In this document: positions 55,805-64,000 of the stretch, in pieces
Layout: the number at the start of each line of letters is the position of its first letter
How positions within the stretch are numbered: the stretch's first letter is position 1
DNA from: Candidatus Pelagibacter communis
GTDB lineage: Bacteria; Pseudomonadota; Alphaproteobacteria; Pelagibacterales; Pelagibacteraceae
Length of the DNA stretch: 64,000 nucleotides
Assembly: GCF_001180025.1 (NCBI RefSeq)
Contig: NZ_CVSK01000048.1
Coordinates: 1 to 64,000 of the forward strand
Direction of reading: 5' to 3'
The notes under the pieces: model-generated
Databases searched by the model: none
Told to the model about the DNA's origin: nothing
What the model saw: the letters and a program-made list of their open reading frames with translations, nothing else
Program-made: the position numbers and the translations under genes

Positions 55805-55833
55805 TTGATCTGTAAAAAACAAATCTATAGATT
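55805..55833 (+). promoter_or_regulatory. Candidate tpiA promoter overlapping a 12-bp palindrome
   Basis: The 56-bp gap between the divergent ppiD-like and tpiA genes holds TTGATC at 55805-55810 and, 17 bp later, TAGATT at 55828-55833. The -10 region is part of a perfect 12-bp palindrome, AATCTATAGATT (55822-55833), which could be an operator or just AT-rich coincidence. Confidence 0.3.
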
Positions 55834-55845
55834 AAAAAGTCAATT

Positions 55846-56586
55846 ATGACAAATAAATATATGTATTTTGTAGCTAATTGGAAAATGTTTGGGGATTTAA
55901 GAACTCTAAATTCACTTGATAAAGTAATAAAGTTTTCAAAAAATAACAAAAAAAATAAATTTAAAATAGTTTATTGCCCACCTAATACATTAATTCGTCC
56001 ATTATCAAGAAGACTTAAAAAAACAAATATTGAGGTTGGTGCTCAAAACTGTCATTACAGCTATGACTATGGTGCTTACACAGGACAAGTAAATTCTAAT
56101 ATGCTTAAAAATGTTGGAGCAAAGTATGTTATTTTAGGACACTCAGAAAACAGGCAGTTAGGAGAAACAGACAATATAATTAATTTAAAAATTAAAAGTG
56201 CAATCAAATCAGGTTTAAAAATCATTTTTTGTATTGGCGAAACTTTGAAAGAAAGAAGACAAAAAAAAACCAATCAAATTTTAAAAAGACAAATTAAAAA
56301 AGGATTAAAATCGATAAAGAATAAATCTAAAATTATTGTAGCTTATGAACCAGTTTGGTCTATCGGAACAGGTGTAATTCCAAAAGAAGCTGATTTAAAT
56401 AAAACTATTTCATTTATTAAAAGTAGATTTGTAAAAATATATCCTAAAATTTTATATGGTGGATCTGTAAATACTAATAATGCAAGCATATTAAAAAAAG
56501 TTCCCAACATTGACGGTTTTTTGATAGGAGGCGCATCACAAATTCCAAAAAAATTTATTGATATAATTCAAAAAACGATTAATTAA
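55846..56586 (+). CDS. tpiA: Triosephosphate isomerase
   Basis: TpiA interconverts dihydroxyacetone phosphate and glyceraldehyde 3-phosphate in the cytosol. Catalytic residues are Asn11 and Lys13 (ANWKM), His99 (LGHSENR) and Glu168 (AYEPVWSIGTG), and the phosphate-binding YGGSVN is near 205. The 246-residue length is typical. It is divergent from the ppiD-like gene and begins a plus-strand run through secG, pyrG, kdsA and eno. Confidence 0.97.
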   Translation: MTNKYMYFVANWKMFGDLRTLNSLDKVIKFSKNNKKNKFKIVYCPPNTLIRPLSRRLKKTNIEVGAQNCHYSYDYGAYTGQVNSNMLKNVGAKYVILGHSENRQLGETDNIINLKIKSAIKSGLKIIFCIGETLKERRQKKTNQILKRQIKKGLKSIKNKSKIIVAYEPVWSIGTGVIPKEADLNKTISFIKSRFVKIYPKILYGGSVNTNNASILKKVPNIDGFLIGGASQIPKKFIDIIQKTIN

Positions 56587-56592
56587 ACCATC

Positions 56593-56892
56593 ATGGAAAC
56601 TTTATTACTTGTAATTAACATCATACTTGCTGTCATTTTAGTTCTTTTGGTTTTGTTGCAAAAATCAGAAGGAGGTGCTCTTGGTATTGGAGTTTCGCAA
56701 GAAAATTTTATGTTATCTAGATCAGCAGGCAGCTTCATGACAAAAGCCACTGCAATCATAGCAACGCTATTTATTATTTGTAGTTTAGCCTTAACAATAA
56801 TATCTAGAGCAGAACTTACTCCTACGGGGTCGGTATTGGATACAGTTGAGGAAAAAACTGAAGACACGCCTTCAATTCCAGAAAATAATTAA
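56593..56892 (+). CDS. secG: Protein-export membrane protein SecG
   Basis: SecG is the small auxiliary subunit of the SecYEG translocon. The 99-residue product has two membrane helices (about residues 3-22 and 50-70) joined by the family-typical loop LQKSEGGALGIG, followed by an acidic, Pro- and Thr-containing tail. The location between tpiA and pyrG is the common alphaproteobacterial arrangement. Confidence 0.93.
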   Translation: METLLLVINIILAVILVLLVLLQKSEGGALGIGVSQENFMLSRSAGSFMTKATAIIATLFIICSLALTIISRAELTPTGSVLDTVEEKTEDTPSIPENN

Positions 56893-56936
56893 TTAATCCT
56901 TTTCAATTCATTTTTTATTCGCTATAAGATACTTCC

Positions 56937-58553
56937 ATGGCGCGATATATATTTGTCACTGGCGGCGTGGTTTCATCCCTTGGTAAAGGTCTCTCTTCTG
57001 CATCGCTTGCTTATTTGTTACAATCAAGAGGTTACAAAGTTCGTTTAAGAAAATTAGATCCTTATTTAAATGTGGATCCAGGAACAATGAGCCCGTTTCA
57101 ACATGGAGAAGTTTTTGTAACAGATGATGGTGCTGAAACAGATTTGGATTTAGGTCACTATGAAAGATTTTCAGGAGTAACTGCAAAGAAAACTGATAAT
57201 ATTACGACAGGAAAAATCTATAGTGATGTCCTAAAGAAAGAAAGAAAAGGTCAGTATTTAGGTAAAACAGTTCAAGTTATTCCTCATATCACAGACAGAA
57301 TTAAAGAATTTATAAAACACGATACATCTAAAGAAGATTTTGTCATTTGTGAAATAGGAGGAATAGTAGGGGATATAGAAAGCTTACCATTTGTAGAGGC
57401 AATTAGACAATTTTCTAATGATATTGGTAAAAAAAATGCATTATTTATTCATCTAACTTTAGTTCCTTATTTAAAAGCATCGGATGAAATAAAAACAAAA
57501 CCAACCCAACACTCAGTTAAAGAATTAAGAAGCATTGGTATTCAACCTGATATTATTATTTGTAGATCAGAAAGACCTATTCCTTTAGACCATAGAAAAA
57601 AAATATCTTTGTTTTGTAATGTTGATATCAAAAATGTAATTGAAACTGTTGATGTTAAAACTATTTATGAGGCACCGATTAGTTTTTTTAATCAAAAATT
57701 AGATATTCAAGTTTTAAATTATTTTAAATTAAAATCAAAAAAACCTGCAAATTTGAATCCTTGGAAAAAAATAACAAAAATTACTCTTAATACTAATAGA
57801 CATGTTAACATTGCAATTATTGGAAAATACGTTGAATTAAAGGATGCTTATAAATCTTTAGATGAAGCACTTACTCATGGAGGAATATCCAATAATCTTA
57901 AAGTTAATTTGGTTAGAATAGATTCTGAAAAATTAAAAGTTTCAGAAATAAAAAATAAACTTAAAAATGTTTCAGGAATTCTAATTCCAGGTGGGTTTGG
58001 CAAAAGGGGAACTGAGGGTAAAATTGAAGCGATAAGGTATGCAAGAGTAAATAAAATTCCATTCCTTGGAATTTGTTATGGAATGCAGATGGCAATAATT
58101 GAATTTGCTAGAAATCAATTAAAGATTAAAAAAGCAACTTCTTCTGAGTTTGATAAAGGCGGTGTTCATATTATTGGCTTGATGCATGAATGGGAGAAAA
58201 GTGGCAGAAAAATTAAAGGGACAAATAAAGACTTAGGTGGCACCATGAGACTTGGTTCTTATGATGCAATCTTAAAAGATAAGTCTAAAATTAGAGATAT
58301 TTATAAATCTAGAATAATCAAAGAGAGACATAGACATAGATATGAAGTGGATATTTTATATAAAGAAAAATTTGAGAAGAAAGGATTAATATTTTCAGGC
58401 TTATCTCCAGATCATAAGCTTCCAGAGATAATTGAACTTAAAAATCATCCATGGTTCATAGGAGTTCAGTTTCATCCTGAATTTAAATCTAGACCTTTGA
58501 ACCCACATCCTTTATTCTCTTCTTTTATCAAAGCAGCAAAAAATCATAGATGA
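56937..58553 (+). CDS. pyrG: CTP synthase
   Basis: PyrG aminates UTP to CTP using glutamine. The N-terminal synthase domain starts ARYIFVTGGVVSSLGKG, with the ATP-binding loop, and GEVFVTDDGAETDLDLGHYERF near 57-78. The C-terminal glutaminase domain has the nucleophile Cys in FLGICYGMQMA near residue 382, PGGFGKRGTEG, and the His-Glu pair in GVQFHPEFKS. The 538-residue length is standard. It overlaps kdsA by 4 bp. Confidence 0.98.
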   Translation: MARYIFVTGGVVSSLGKGLSSASLAYLLQSRGYKVRLRKLDPYLNVDPGTMSPFQHGEVFVTDDGAETDLDLGHYERFSGVTAKKTDNITTGKIYSDVLKKERKGQYLGKTVQVIPHITDRIKEFIKHDTSKEDFVICEIGGIVGDIESLPFVEAIRQFSNDIGKKNALFIHLTLVPYLKASDEIKTKPTQHSVKELRSIGIQPDIIICRSERPIPLDHRKKISLFCNVDIKNVIETVDVKTIYEAPISFFNQKLDIQVLNYFKLKSKKPANLNPWKKITKITLNTNRHVNIAIIGKYVELKDAYKSLDEALTHGGISNNLKVNLVRIDSEKLKVSEIKNKLKNVSGILIPGGFGKRGTEGKIEAIRYARVNKIPFLGICYGMQMAIIEFARNQLKIKKATSSEFDKGGVHIIGLMHEWEKSGRKIKGTNKDLGGTMRLGSYDAILKDKSKIRDIYKSRIIKERHRHRYEVDILYKEKFEKKGLIFSGLSPDHKLPEIIELKNHPWFIGVQFHPEFKSRPLNPHPLFSSFIKAAKNHR

Positions 58554-59374
58554 GTGCGATTAAAGTAAATTGTGAAAATATAGAAATTTCAAACAACAAT
58601 AAGATTTGTATTATTGCAGGTCCTTGCCAGTTAGAGACAGAACAACATGCAATGGATATGGCTGGAAAAATTAAGGAAATTACTTCAAAGTTTGGCCTTG
58701 GATTTATTTACAAAACCTCATTTGATAAAGCGAACAGAACTAGTTTAAAAGGCAAAAGGGGAGCAGGGTTAGATGCATCACTTCCTGTATTTGATAAAAT
58801 TAAAAAGGAATTGAATGTCCCTATTTTAACAGACATTCATAATGCTGAACAATGTGAAATTGTTTCAAAACATGTTGATGTTTTACAAATCCCAGCTTTT
58901 CTATGTCGACAAACAGACTTATTAATTGCTGCGGCTAAAACAAATAGAATTATTAATGTAAAAAAAGGTCAGTTCCTAGCACCTTGGGATATGGTGAATG
59001 TAACTAAAAAAATTTCAGACTCAGGAAATAAAAACATCCTAGTCACAGAAAGAGGTGCAAGTTTTGGATACAACACTTTAGTCTCTGACATGAGATCATT
59101 ACCTATAATGGCAAAGAATGGCTATCCAGTAATTTTCGATGCAACTCATTCTGTTCAACAACCAGGTGGCCAAGGTGAATCCTCTGGTGGTCAAAGAGAA
59201 TTTGTTGAATATTTAGCAAGAGCTGCAGTTGCAGTTGGAGTTGCAGGTGTATTTATTGAAACACATCAAGATCCTGATAATGCTCCATCAGATGGACCAA
59301 ACATGGTACCATTGAATAAATTAGAGAATCTATTAAAACAATTACACGATATAGATAATCTAATTAAAAAATAG
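58550..59374 (+). CDS. kdsA: 3-deoxy-8-phosphooctulonate synthase (KDO-8-P synthase)
   Basis: KdsA condenses phosphoenolpyruvate with arabinose 5-phosphate, leading to the KDO sugar of lipopolysaccharide. The 274-residue TIM-barrel product shows IIAGPCQLET near residue 20, YKTSFDKANRTS (about 57-68), ILTDIHN, KKGQFLAPWDM and FDATHSVQQPGGQGE. Together with the lpx genes at 44225-48400 it implies that this organism makes lipid A with a KDO core. Confidence 0.97.
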   Translation: MSAIKVNCENIEISNNNKICIIAGPCQLETEQHAMDMAGKIKEITSKFGLGFIYKTSFDKANRTSLKGKRGAGLDASLPVFDKIKKELNVPILTDIHNAEQCEIVSKHVDVLQIPAFLCRQTDLLIAAAKTNRIINVKKGQFLAPWDMVNVTKKISDSGNKNILVTERGASFGYNTLVSDMRSLPIMAKNGYPVIFDATHSVQQPGGQGESSGGQREFVEYLARAAVAVGVAGVFIETHQDPDNAPSDGPNMVPLNKLENLLKQLHDIDNLIKK

Positions 59375-60630
59375 TGAGTAAAATTTTAAAAGTAAAAGCA
59401 CGTCAAGTTTTTGACAGTAGAGGAAATCCAACAGTAGAGGCAGAGGTTTATATTAAAAATAATAGTGCATCTGCTATTTGTCCCTCAGGTGCTTCCACAG
59501 GAACTTTTGAAGCATTTGAAAAAAGAGATAAAAATAATAAACGGTATTTAGGAAAAAGTGTTTTAAGTGCAGTTAACTTGGTTAACACAAAGATTTCAAA
59601 AAAATTAAAAGGACAAAGTATCCATAATCAAGAAAGAATTGATGCTTTGTTAATTAATTTAGATGGTACAAGACAAAAAACTAATTTAGGAGCTAATGCG
59701 ATGTTAGCAGTTTCTATGGCTGTAAAAAAATTGTCTGCAAAAGTAAAAAAATTACCTTTGTATAAAACTTTTTCTCAAAAAAATAACTTTCAATTACCTT
59801 ATCCATTAATGAACATTATTAATGGTGGAGCGCATGCAAATAATGGTCTTAGAATTCAAGAGTTTATGATCAGGCCTGATCGTGCAAAAAGTTTTTCTGA
59901 GGCAATGCGGATTTGTTTTGTTGTCATTAAAAACTTAAGTAAATTAATTAAAGACAAAGGTTTATCAACTTCAGTAGGTGATGAAGGTGGGTTTGCACCC
60001 ATGATCAGTAGTAATAATCAAGCTTTAGATTTAATTGTGAGTGCAATTAAAAAGTCAGGATTTGTTAATGGTAAAGATGTTTCTATTTGTCTTGATGTGG
60101 CTGCTAATGAATTATATAAAAAAAACAAATACTCTATTCATTCTAAAAGTTATATTTCAGTAGATAAATCCATCAAAGAATATCAAAAAATTATAAAAAA
60201 ATATAAAATTAAATCTATTGAAGATCCATTTGCTGAAAATGATTGGTTATCATGGAATAAATTAATGAAATCAATAAAAAAAGTTCAGATTGTTGGAGAT
60301 GATTTGTATGTAACAAATCTTGAAAGATTAAAGAAAGGTTTCTTAAATATTTCCTCAAATTCTATCTTGATCAAGCTAAATCAAATTGGCACTGTTTCAG
60401 AAACGTTAGATGTAATTAAATTTGCTCAAACAATTGGATATAAAACAATTATATCTCATCGATCAGGTGATAGTGAGGATACGTTTATTGCCGATTTAGC
60501 AGTAGGCACTAATTCAAATCAAATTAAAACTGGATCCTTAGCTAGATCTGAAAGGGTTGCAAAATATAATCAATTAATCCGTATTGAAGAAGAACTTGGA
60601 AAAAAAGCGAGGATGAATAAGATCAATTAA
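59374..60630 (+). CDS. eno: Enolase
   Basis: Enolase converts 2-phosphoglycerate to phosphoenolpyruvate. The product has the N-terminal VKARQVFDSRGNPTVEAEV, the substrate loop SGASTGTFEA, GDEGGFAP, the metal-binding Asp/Glu residues (LDVAANE, IEDPF, VGDDLYVTN) and the signature LIKLNQIGTVSET with SHRSGDSED. It starts with GTG, overlapping the kdsA stop by one base, and at 418 residues is about 10 shorter than usual. Its stop shares a base with the next gene. Confidence 0.97.
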   Translation: MSKILKVKARQVFDSRGNPTVEAEVYIKNNSASAICPSGASTGTFEAFEKRDKNNKRYLGKSVLSAVNLVNTKISKKLKGQSIHNQERIDALLINLDGTRQKTNLGANAMLAVSMAVKKLSAKVKKLPLYKTFSQKNNFQLPYPLMNIINGGAHANNGLRIQEFMIRPDRAKSFSEAMRICFVVIKNLSKLIKDKGLSTSVGDEGGFAPMISSNNQALDLIVSAIKKSGFVNGKDVSICLDVAANELYKKNKYSIHSKSYISVDKSIKEYQKIIKKYKIKSIEDPFAENDWLSWNKLMKSIKKVQIVGDDLYVTNLERLKKGFLNISSNSILIKLNQIGTVSETLDVIKFAQTIGYKTIISHRSGDSEDTFIADLAVGTNSNQIKTGSLARSERVAKYNQLIRIEEELGKKARMNKIN

Positions 60631-60932
60631 TGCTTCGATTAATAAAAAAAAATTATTTTTTATTAATATCTGTTTTTCTTATTTTTTATTTTGGTTTTAA
60701 TTTAGTGTCTGGAGAAAGAGGCCTTTTTTCGTATATAGAAAAGAAGGAACTTTTGTCTAACTTGAAAAAAGAAGAATTAACCCTAACTAATAAAATAGAA
60801 GATATGGATCATAAAAATTCACTTCTAAGTATTAATTTGGATCTTGATTATATTGAGACTTTAATTAGAGAACGATTTTTGTTTGGTAAAAAAAATGAGA
60901 CTATTTATATAATTAAAAAAGATGAAAAGTAG
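60630..60932 (+). CDS. FtsB/DivIC-like septum formation initiator
   Basis: The 100-residue product has a single N-terminal membrane helix (about residues 9-26) followed by a coiled-coil (about 35-75, rich in Leu, Lys and Glu) and a polar end with [13 protein letters not shown], typical of FtsB-type divisome proteins that bind FtsL and FtsQ. Position right after eno is standard in proteobacteria. Sequence similarity in this family is low, so the call leans on topology and context. Confidence 0.85.
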   Translation: MLRLIKKNYFLLISVFLIFYFGFNLVSGERGLFSYIEKKELLSNLKKEELTLTNKIEDMDHKNSLLSINLDLDYIETLIRERFLFGKKNETIYIIKKDEK

Positions 60933-61842
60933 ACATCCAGAAAAAGAAAACAAACCGGTTAATCCAATTAAAAAAAAACCTGAATGGATTAGATCAAAAC
61001 TTACAAATAGTAAGGAATTCTTTTTAACCAAAACAATAGTAAATAATAATAATCTTGTAACTGTTTGTCAGGAAGCAAACTGCCCTAATATAACCGAATG
61101 TTGGAGTAAGCGACATGCAACTTTTATGATTATGGGAGACACCTGTACAAGAGCTTGTGCTTTTTGTGATGTTAAAACTGGTGTACCAGGAAAATTAGAT
61201 CAACTTGAACCTGTCAAGATTGCAGAAGCAGTAAAAAAATTAAATTTAAAACATGTTGTTATTACTTCAGTGGATAGAGATGATTTAGACGATGGTGGAT
61301 CAGAACATTTTTTTGAAGTGATTAAACAAACTAGAGAATCAAATCCAAATACTACTATTGAAGTTCTTACACCTGATTTTTTAAGAAAAGGAGATGCATA
61401 TAAAAAAGTTTTAGATGCTAAACCAGATGTTTTTAATCATAATATTGAAACTGTCCCTAGTCTTTATCTAAAAGTTCGACCGGGATCTAGATACTTTGCA
61501 TCTTTAGAACTTTTGAAAAATGCAAAAAAAGTTAATAAAAATATTTTTACTAAATCAGGAATAATGGTTGGCCTAGGGGAATCAAGAGACGAAATTTTAC
61601 AAGTCATGGATGATTTAAGAGCCGCAGATGTTGATTTCATAACGATCGGTCAATATTTACAACCATCACCCAAACATTATCCATTAGATCGATATTACAC
61701 GCCAAAAGAGTTTGAAGATTTAGGAACAATTGCAAAAGCTAAAGGATTTTTGTTGGTGTCTTCATCCCCTCTAACTAGATCTTCATATCATGCAGATGAA
61801 GATTTTGCGAAACTTCAACAAAATAGATTAAAAAATAATTAA
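60922..61842 (+). CDS. lipA: Lipoyl synthase
   Basis: LipA is a radical SAM enzyme that inserts two sulfurs into octanoyl chains on the lipoyl domains of 2-oxoacid dehydrogenases. The auxiliary cluster cysteines are C49, C54 and C60 ([12 protein letters not shown]), the radical SAM cluster cysteines are C75, C79 and C82 (CTRACAFC), and the C-terminal [11 protein letters not shown] has the serine that contacts the auxiliary cluster. Length is 306 residues. The start overlaps the ftsB-like gene by 11 bp. In many alphaproteobacteria pyruvate dehydrogenase genes lie between eno and lipA; here there are none. Confidence 0.97.
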   Translation: MKSRHPEKENKPVNPIKKKPEWIRSKLTNSKEFFLTKTIVNNNNLVTVCQEANCPNITECWSKRHATFMIMGDTCTRACAFCDVKTGVPGKLDQLEPVKIAEAVKKLNLKHVVITSVDRDDLDDGGSEHFFEVIKQTRESNPNTTIEVLTPDFLRKGDAYKKVLDAKPDVFNHNIETVPSLYLKVRPGSRYFASLELLKNAKKVNKNIFTKSGIMVGLGESRDEILQVMDDLRAADVDFITIGQYLQPSPKHYPLDRYYTPKEFEDLGTIAKAKGFLLVSSSPLTRSSYHADEDFAKLQQNRLKNN

Positions 61843-62297
61843 TGCCAAAAGCATCAGTTAGGCGATTAATTGATAACAGAAAAGATAAGCTAATTGAATT
61901 TGTTTTAGATATTGAAAAATACCCAGAATTTATTCCTTTCTGTGATAATTCAAAAGTTTATAAGAGAAGTGATAACGGAGATACAATAAATATAATTGCG
62001 GATCTTACAATAGGTAAGGGACCGTTTAAAGATACATTTAAAAGTGACGTTAAATTAAATAAAAAAAATGATCATATTCATGTTGTTAATTTAGGTGGAC
62101 CATTAAATCATTTAGAAAATAATTGGAAATTTATTGAGGTGGGAAATGATACTGAAGGTTATAAAACAGAGGTTTTATTTGATATTGATTTTGAAATAGA
62201 AAATAAGTTCTTAAATATTTTAATGACTAAATCTTTTCAATTTGGTTTGGAAAAGATAGCAGACGCGTTTCAAAAAAGAGCTGAAAGTATTAAATAA
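61842..62297 (+). CDS. COQ10/RatA-like START-domain protein
   Basis: The 151-residue product fits the START/SRPBCC-fold family that includes COQ10 (coenzyme Q-binding) and E. coli RatA. The N-terminal LIDNRKDKLIEFVLDIEKYPEFIPFCDNSKVYKR and the C-terminal TKSFQFGLEKIADAFQKRA patterns are typical. The name RatA is often transferred automatically; a role in ubiquinone handling is equally plausible. It follows lipA with a one-base overlap, as in other alphaproteobacteria, and converges with the CinA-like gene (8-bp overlap). Confidence 0.88.
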   Translation: MPKASVRRLIDNRKDKLIEFVLDIEKYPEFIPFCDNSKVYKRSDNGDTINIIADLTIGKGPFKDTFKSDVKLNKKNDHIHVVNLGGPLNHLENNWKFIEVGNDTEGYKTEVLFDIDFEIENKFLNILMTKSFQFGLEKIADAFQKRAESIK

Positions 62298-62754
62298 TTT
62301 TACTGATTATCTTAATGACATTACGGACTGTTGATTTTTGAATTGAATTACGGTTTTTTGATTTAAATTTATTTTCTTTAATAAGCAGAGTTTTACCTTT
62401 TTTAATGCCAACATAAACAAGGCCAACAGGTTTTTCTTTTGATCCACCTCCTGGACCAGCAATTCCTGTTATCGAAACGCTGATTTTACTCTTTGATATT
62501 TTTGATAAATTTTGAACCATTGCCTTACAACACTCATGGCTTACCGCACCATATTTTCTGATAATATTTTTATTAACCTTTAATATCTTTATTTTTGCTT
62601 GATTAGAGTAACTGATTAGACCCATTTGAAAATATTTTGATGAATTAGCTAATTTAGTTAAATTATAGGCCAATAATCCACCCGTACATGATTCAGCTAC
62701 GGATATAGTTAATCTTTTTTTAATTAATTTTTTATGCAGTAATTGAATACTCAT
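62290..62754 (-). CDS. CinA C-terminal domain protein (NMN amidohydrolase, PncC type)
   Basis: The 154-residue product is the stand-alone C-terminal domain of CinA, an enzyme that deamidates nicotinamide mononucleotide in NAD recycling. The conserved VAESCTGGLLAYNLT segment is around residues 19-33, YSNQAKIKIL is around 49-58, and SVSITGIAGPGGGSKEKPVGLVYVG is around 92-116. Only one base separates or overlaps it with pgpA. In alphaproteobacteria the order ispDF-pgpA-cinA-RatA is common and matches. Confidence 0.92.
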   Translation of the reverse strand: MSIQLLHKKLIKKRLTISVAESCTGGLLAYNLTKLANSSKYFQMGLISYSNQAKIKILKVNKNIIRKYGAVSHECCKAMVQNLSKISKSKISVSITGIAGPGGGSKEKPVGLVYVGIKKGKTLLIKENKFKSKNRNSIQKSTVRNVIKIISKII

Positions 62755-63245
62755 TAGAATTTTAAACTTATTAAATATATTAATATCATTGAATATAAAC
62801 CTGCCATTATATCATCCATAATTATTCCAAAATAGTTCTTATGGTTTTTATCAAAATAACTTACTGGAAAAGGTTTTAGGATGTCAAAAAATCTAAAAAA
62901 AACAAAAGATAAAATATAATAAATTTCAATGGAAATACTTATTTGATTAGTTTGATTTAAATACAATAACAAAATTAAAGGCATAGATTGCCCCAAAACT
63001 TCATCGATTACTATTTGCCTTGGGTCTTTATTTTTAAATTCAGACTCAGAATCTTTTACGGCATAAAATGAATAAAAGAATAAAAGTATAAAAAAAATAA
63101 TTGAAAACTTAAGATCAGTGTAACCTAAAATTTCATAAGCAATATAAATAAAAACAGTTATTACTGCAGAAGTTACGGTTCCAGGAATTTTGGTTAAATA
63201 TCCATAACCAAAGAAAGTGGATAACAAAACATTTATTTTTTTCAT
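62754..63245 (-). CDS. pgpA: Phosphatidylglycerophosphatase A
   Basis: PgpA removes phosphate from phosphatidylglycerol phosphate, giving phosphatidylglycerol. The 163-residue membrane protein has LSTFFGYGYLTKIPGTVTSA near the start, the metal-binding KDPRQIVIDEVLGQ (about residues 74-87) and FFRFFDILKPFPVSYFD (about 113-130), with GIIMDDIMAGLYS near the end. ATG 63245, which overlaps the ispDF stop by 4 bp, is preferred over a TTG 15 bp upstream. Confidence 0.93.
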   Translation of the reverse strand: MKKINVLLSTFFGYGYLTKIPGTVTSAVITVFIYIAYEILGYTDLKFSIIFFILLFFYSFYAVKDSESEFKNKDPRQIVIDEVLGQSMPLILLLYLNQTNQISISIEIYYILSFVFFRFFDILKPFPVSYFDKNHKNYFGIIMDDIMAGLYSMILIYLISLKF

Positions 63246-64000
63246 TGTGTAATTGAGCAAATAACTTCACATGCTATTGCTTTTTCCTTTCCAATTAACC
63301 CAAGTTTTTCTACTGTTTTACCTTTTAAGTTAATTAATTCTTTATCAATATTTAATAAATTAGATAGAGATTTGATTATTTTATACCGATACTTTGAAAC
63401 TTTTGGTTGTTCACATATTAAATTTATGTCTAAATTATTTATATAAAATTCATTATTATTTAATATTTCAAGAATAGGTTTTAGCATTTTAGGGGATCTA
63501 ATATTTTTATATTTATTTTGATTATCTGGGAAAAAGTTACCAATATCTTTTTTTCTCATAGCCCCAAGAAGAGAATCTATTATTGAATGAATAATTACAT
63601 CTCCATCTGAATGACCTTTAAGTCCTGAGTGATAAGGAATCTTTATACCACCTAAATAAAGTTTTTTACCTTTTATTAATCTATGAATATCAAAACCAAT
63701 ACCAAAATAAGTTTTATTATTTTTGATATCTTCTTTAAATGTAATTTTATAATTTAAGTTTTCACCCTTAATAAATTTAATTTTTAGATTATTTTCAATA
63801 AATAATGTTGCTTCATCAGTAATTTTATTTTTTTCTTTACTTGAAAGATTATATAAATCTTTAAATTTAAAAGCTTGTGGGGTTTGAGTTAGAATTGAAT
63901 TATTTCGATTTAAGTTAAAAAGTTGGTTTTTTACTTTATATTTAATTGAGTCTTTTGCATGCGTGTAAGGTATTACCGCATTATTTTTTTTAAGTGATTT
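63242..64000 (-). CDS. ispDF: Bifunctional IspD/IspF protein (N-terminus outside window)
   Basis: This fused enzyme makes 4-diphosphocytidyl-methylerythritol (IspD) and the cyclic diphosphate (IspF) in the MEP isoprenoid pathway. The frame is open to the window edge (253 codons seen). Nearest the edge is the IspD end, with the QTPQAF and ITDEATLF segments. It runs directly into the IspF domain, which begins with GIGFDIHRL (near 63700) and has GLKGHSDGDVIIHSIIDSLLGA (near 63570-63640) and GDIGxFFPD-like DIGNFFPD. The fusion is usual for alphaproteobacteria. Together with dxr at 40294 this shows a MEP pathway. Its N-terminal IspD catalytic part lies beyond 64000. Confidence 0.93.
   Translation of the reverse strand, partial: KSLKKNNAVIPYTHAKDSIKYKVKNQLFNLNRNNSILTQTPQAFKFKDLYNLSSKEKNKITDEATLFIENNLKIKFIKGENLNYKITFKEDIKNNKTYFGIGFDIHRLIKGKKLYLGGIKIPYHSGLKGHSDGDVIIHSIIDSLLGAMRKKDIGNFFPDNQNKYKNIRSPKMLKPILEILNNNEFYINNLDINLICEQPKVSKYRYKIIKSLSNLLNIDKELINLKGKTVEKLGLIGKEKAIACEVICSITQ

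Noticed and set aside
1-64000. Mobile elements, CRISPR arrays, toxin-antitoxin pairs, replication origin
   Set aside because: No transposase, integrase, regularly spaced repeats or toxin-like pairs were seen. The RatA-like protein at 61842-62297 is better explained as a COQ10-type protein than as a toxin.

Overview
This window looks like a chromosomal segment of a SAR11-type alphaproteobacterium (Candidatus Pelagibacter or a close relative). That placement is inferred from very AT-rich DNA with long A and T runs inside genes, gaps of usually 0-20 bp with many 1-20 nt overlaps, scarce Shine-Dalgarno sequences, and alphaproteobacterial gene order in reduced form. No rRNA gene is present to fix the subclade. 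I found no insertion sequence, phage gene, integrase or CRISPR array, and no stretch over 300 bp without a gene.

Layout. (1) 1-6553 is the most variable part: the tail of a TRAP transporter large permease, an NCS1-family permease, a short-chain dehydrogenase, a DUF3047 exported protein, a YbgC thioesterase, a family-5 uracil-DNA glycosylase, an exported histidine phosphatase, a DUF1289 protein and four tiny ORFs that automatic callers may miss. (2) 6655-12637 is a proteostasis block: tRNA-Leu, trigger factor, ClpP, ClpX and Lon. (3) 12687-12851 holds tRNA-Val and tRNA-Asp. (4) 12939-26795 is the complete 14-gene nuoA-N operon for respiratory complex I. (5) 26795-36606 continues on the same strand with birA, coaX, RNase J, DUF1467, proS, lolC, lolD and dnaE. 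(6) 36661-48400 has a candidate structured leader, then rpsB, tsf, frr, uppS, cdsA, dxr, bamA, skp-like, fabZ, lpxD, lpxA, lpxI and lpxB, which joins translation, isoprenoid, phospholipid, outer-membrane and lipid A functions. (7) 48380-55789 is on the minus strand: ppiD-like, trpE, trpG, trpD, trpC, lexA (with an SOS box) and gltX. (8) 55846-62297 is on the plus strand: tpiA, secG, pyrG, kdsA, eno, ftsB-like, lipA and a RatA/COQ10-like protein. (9) 62290-64000 is on the minus strand: a CinA C-terminal domain protein, pgpA and the incomplete fused ispDF.

Most of the window is core metabolism and cell-envelope machinery, and I see no strong candidate for a wholly new system. The items most worth a second look are a possible pseudoknotted RNA leader covering the rpsB ribosome-binding region, a one-base frameshift at an A7 run near the end of lpxB, a His/Lys-rich tail on trigger factor, a tRNA-Leu ending 10 nt before the trigger factor start codon, and several places where genes expected from other alphaproteobacteria (pyrH, rseP, hupB, moaC/moeA, comEC, pdhABC-lpd) are absent from otherwise conserved clusters.
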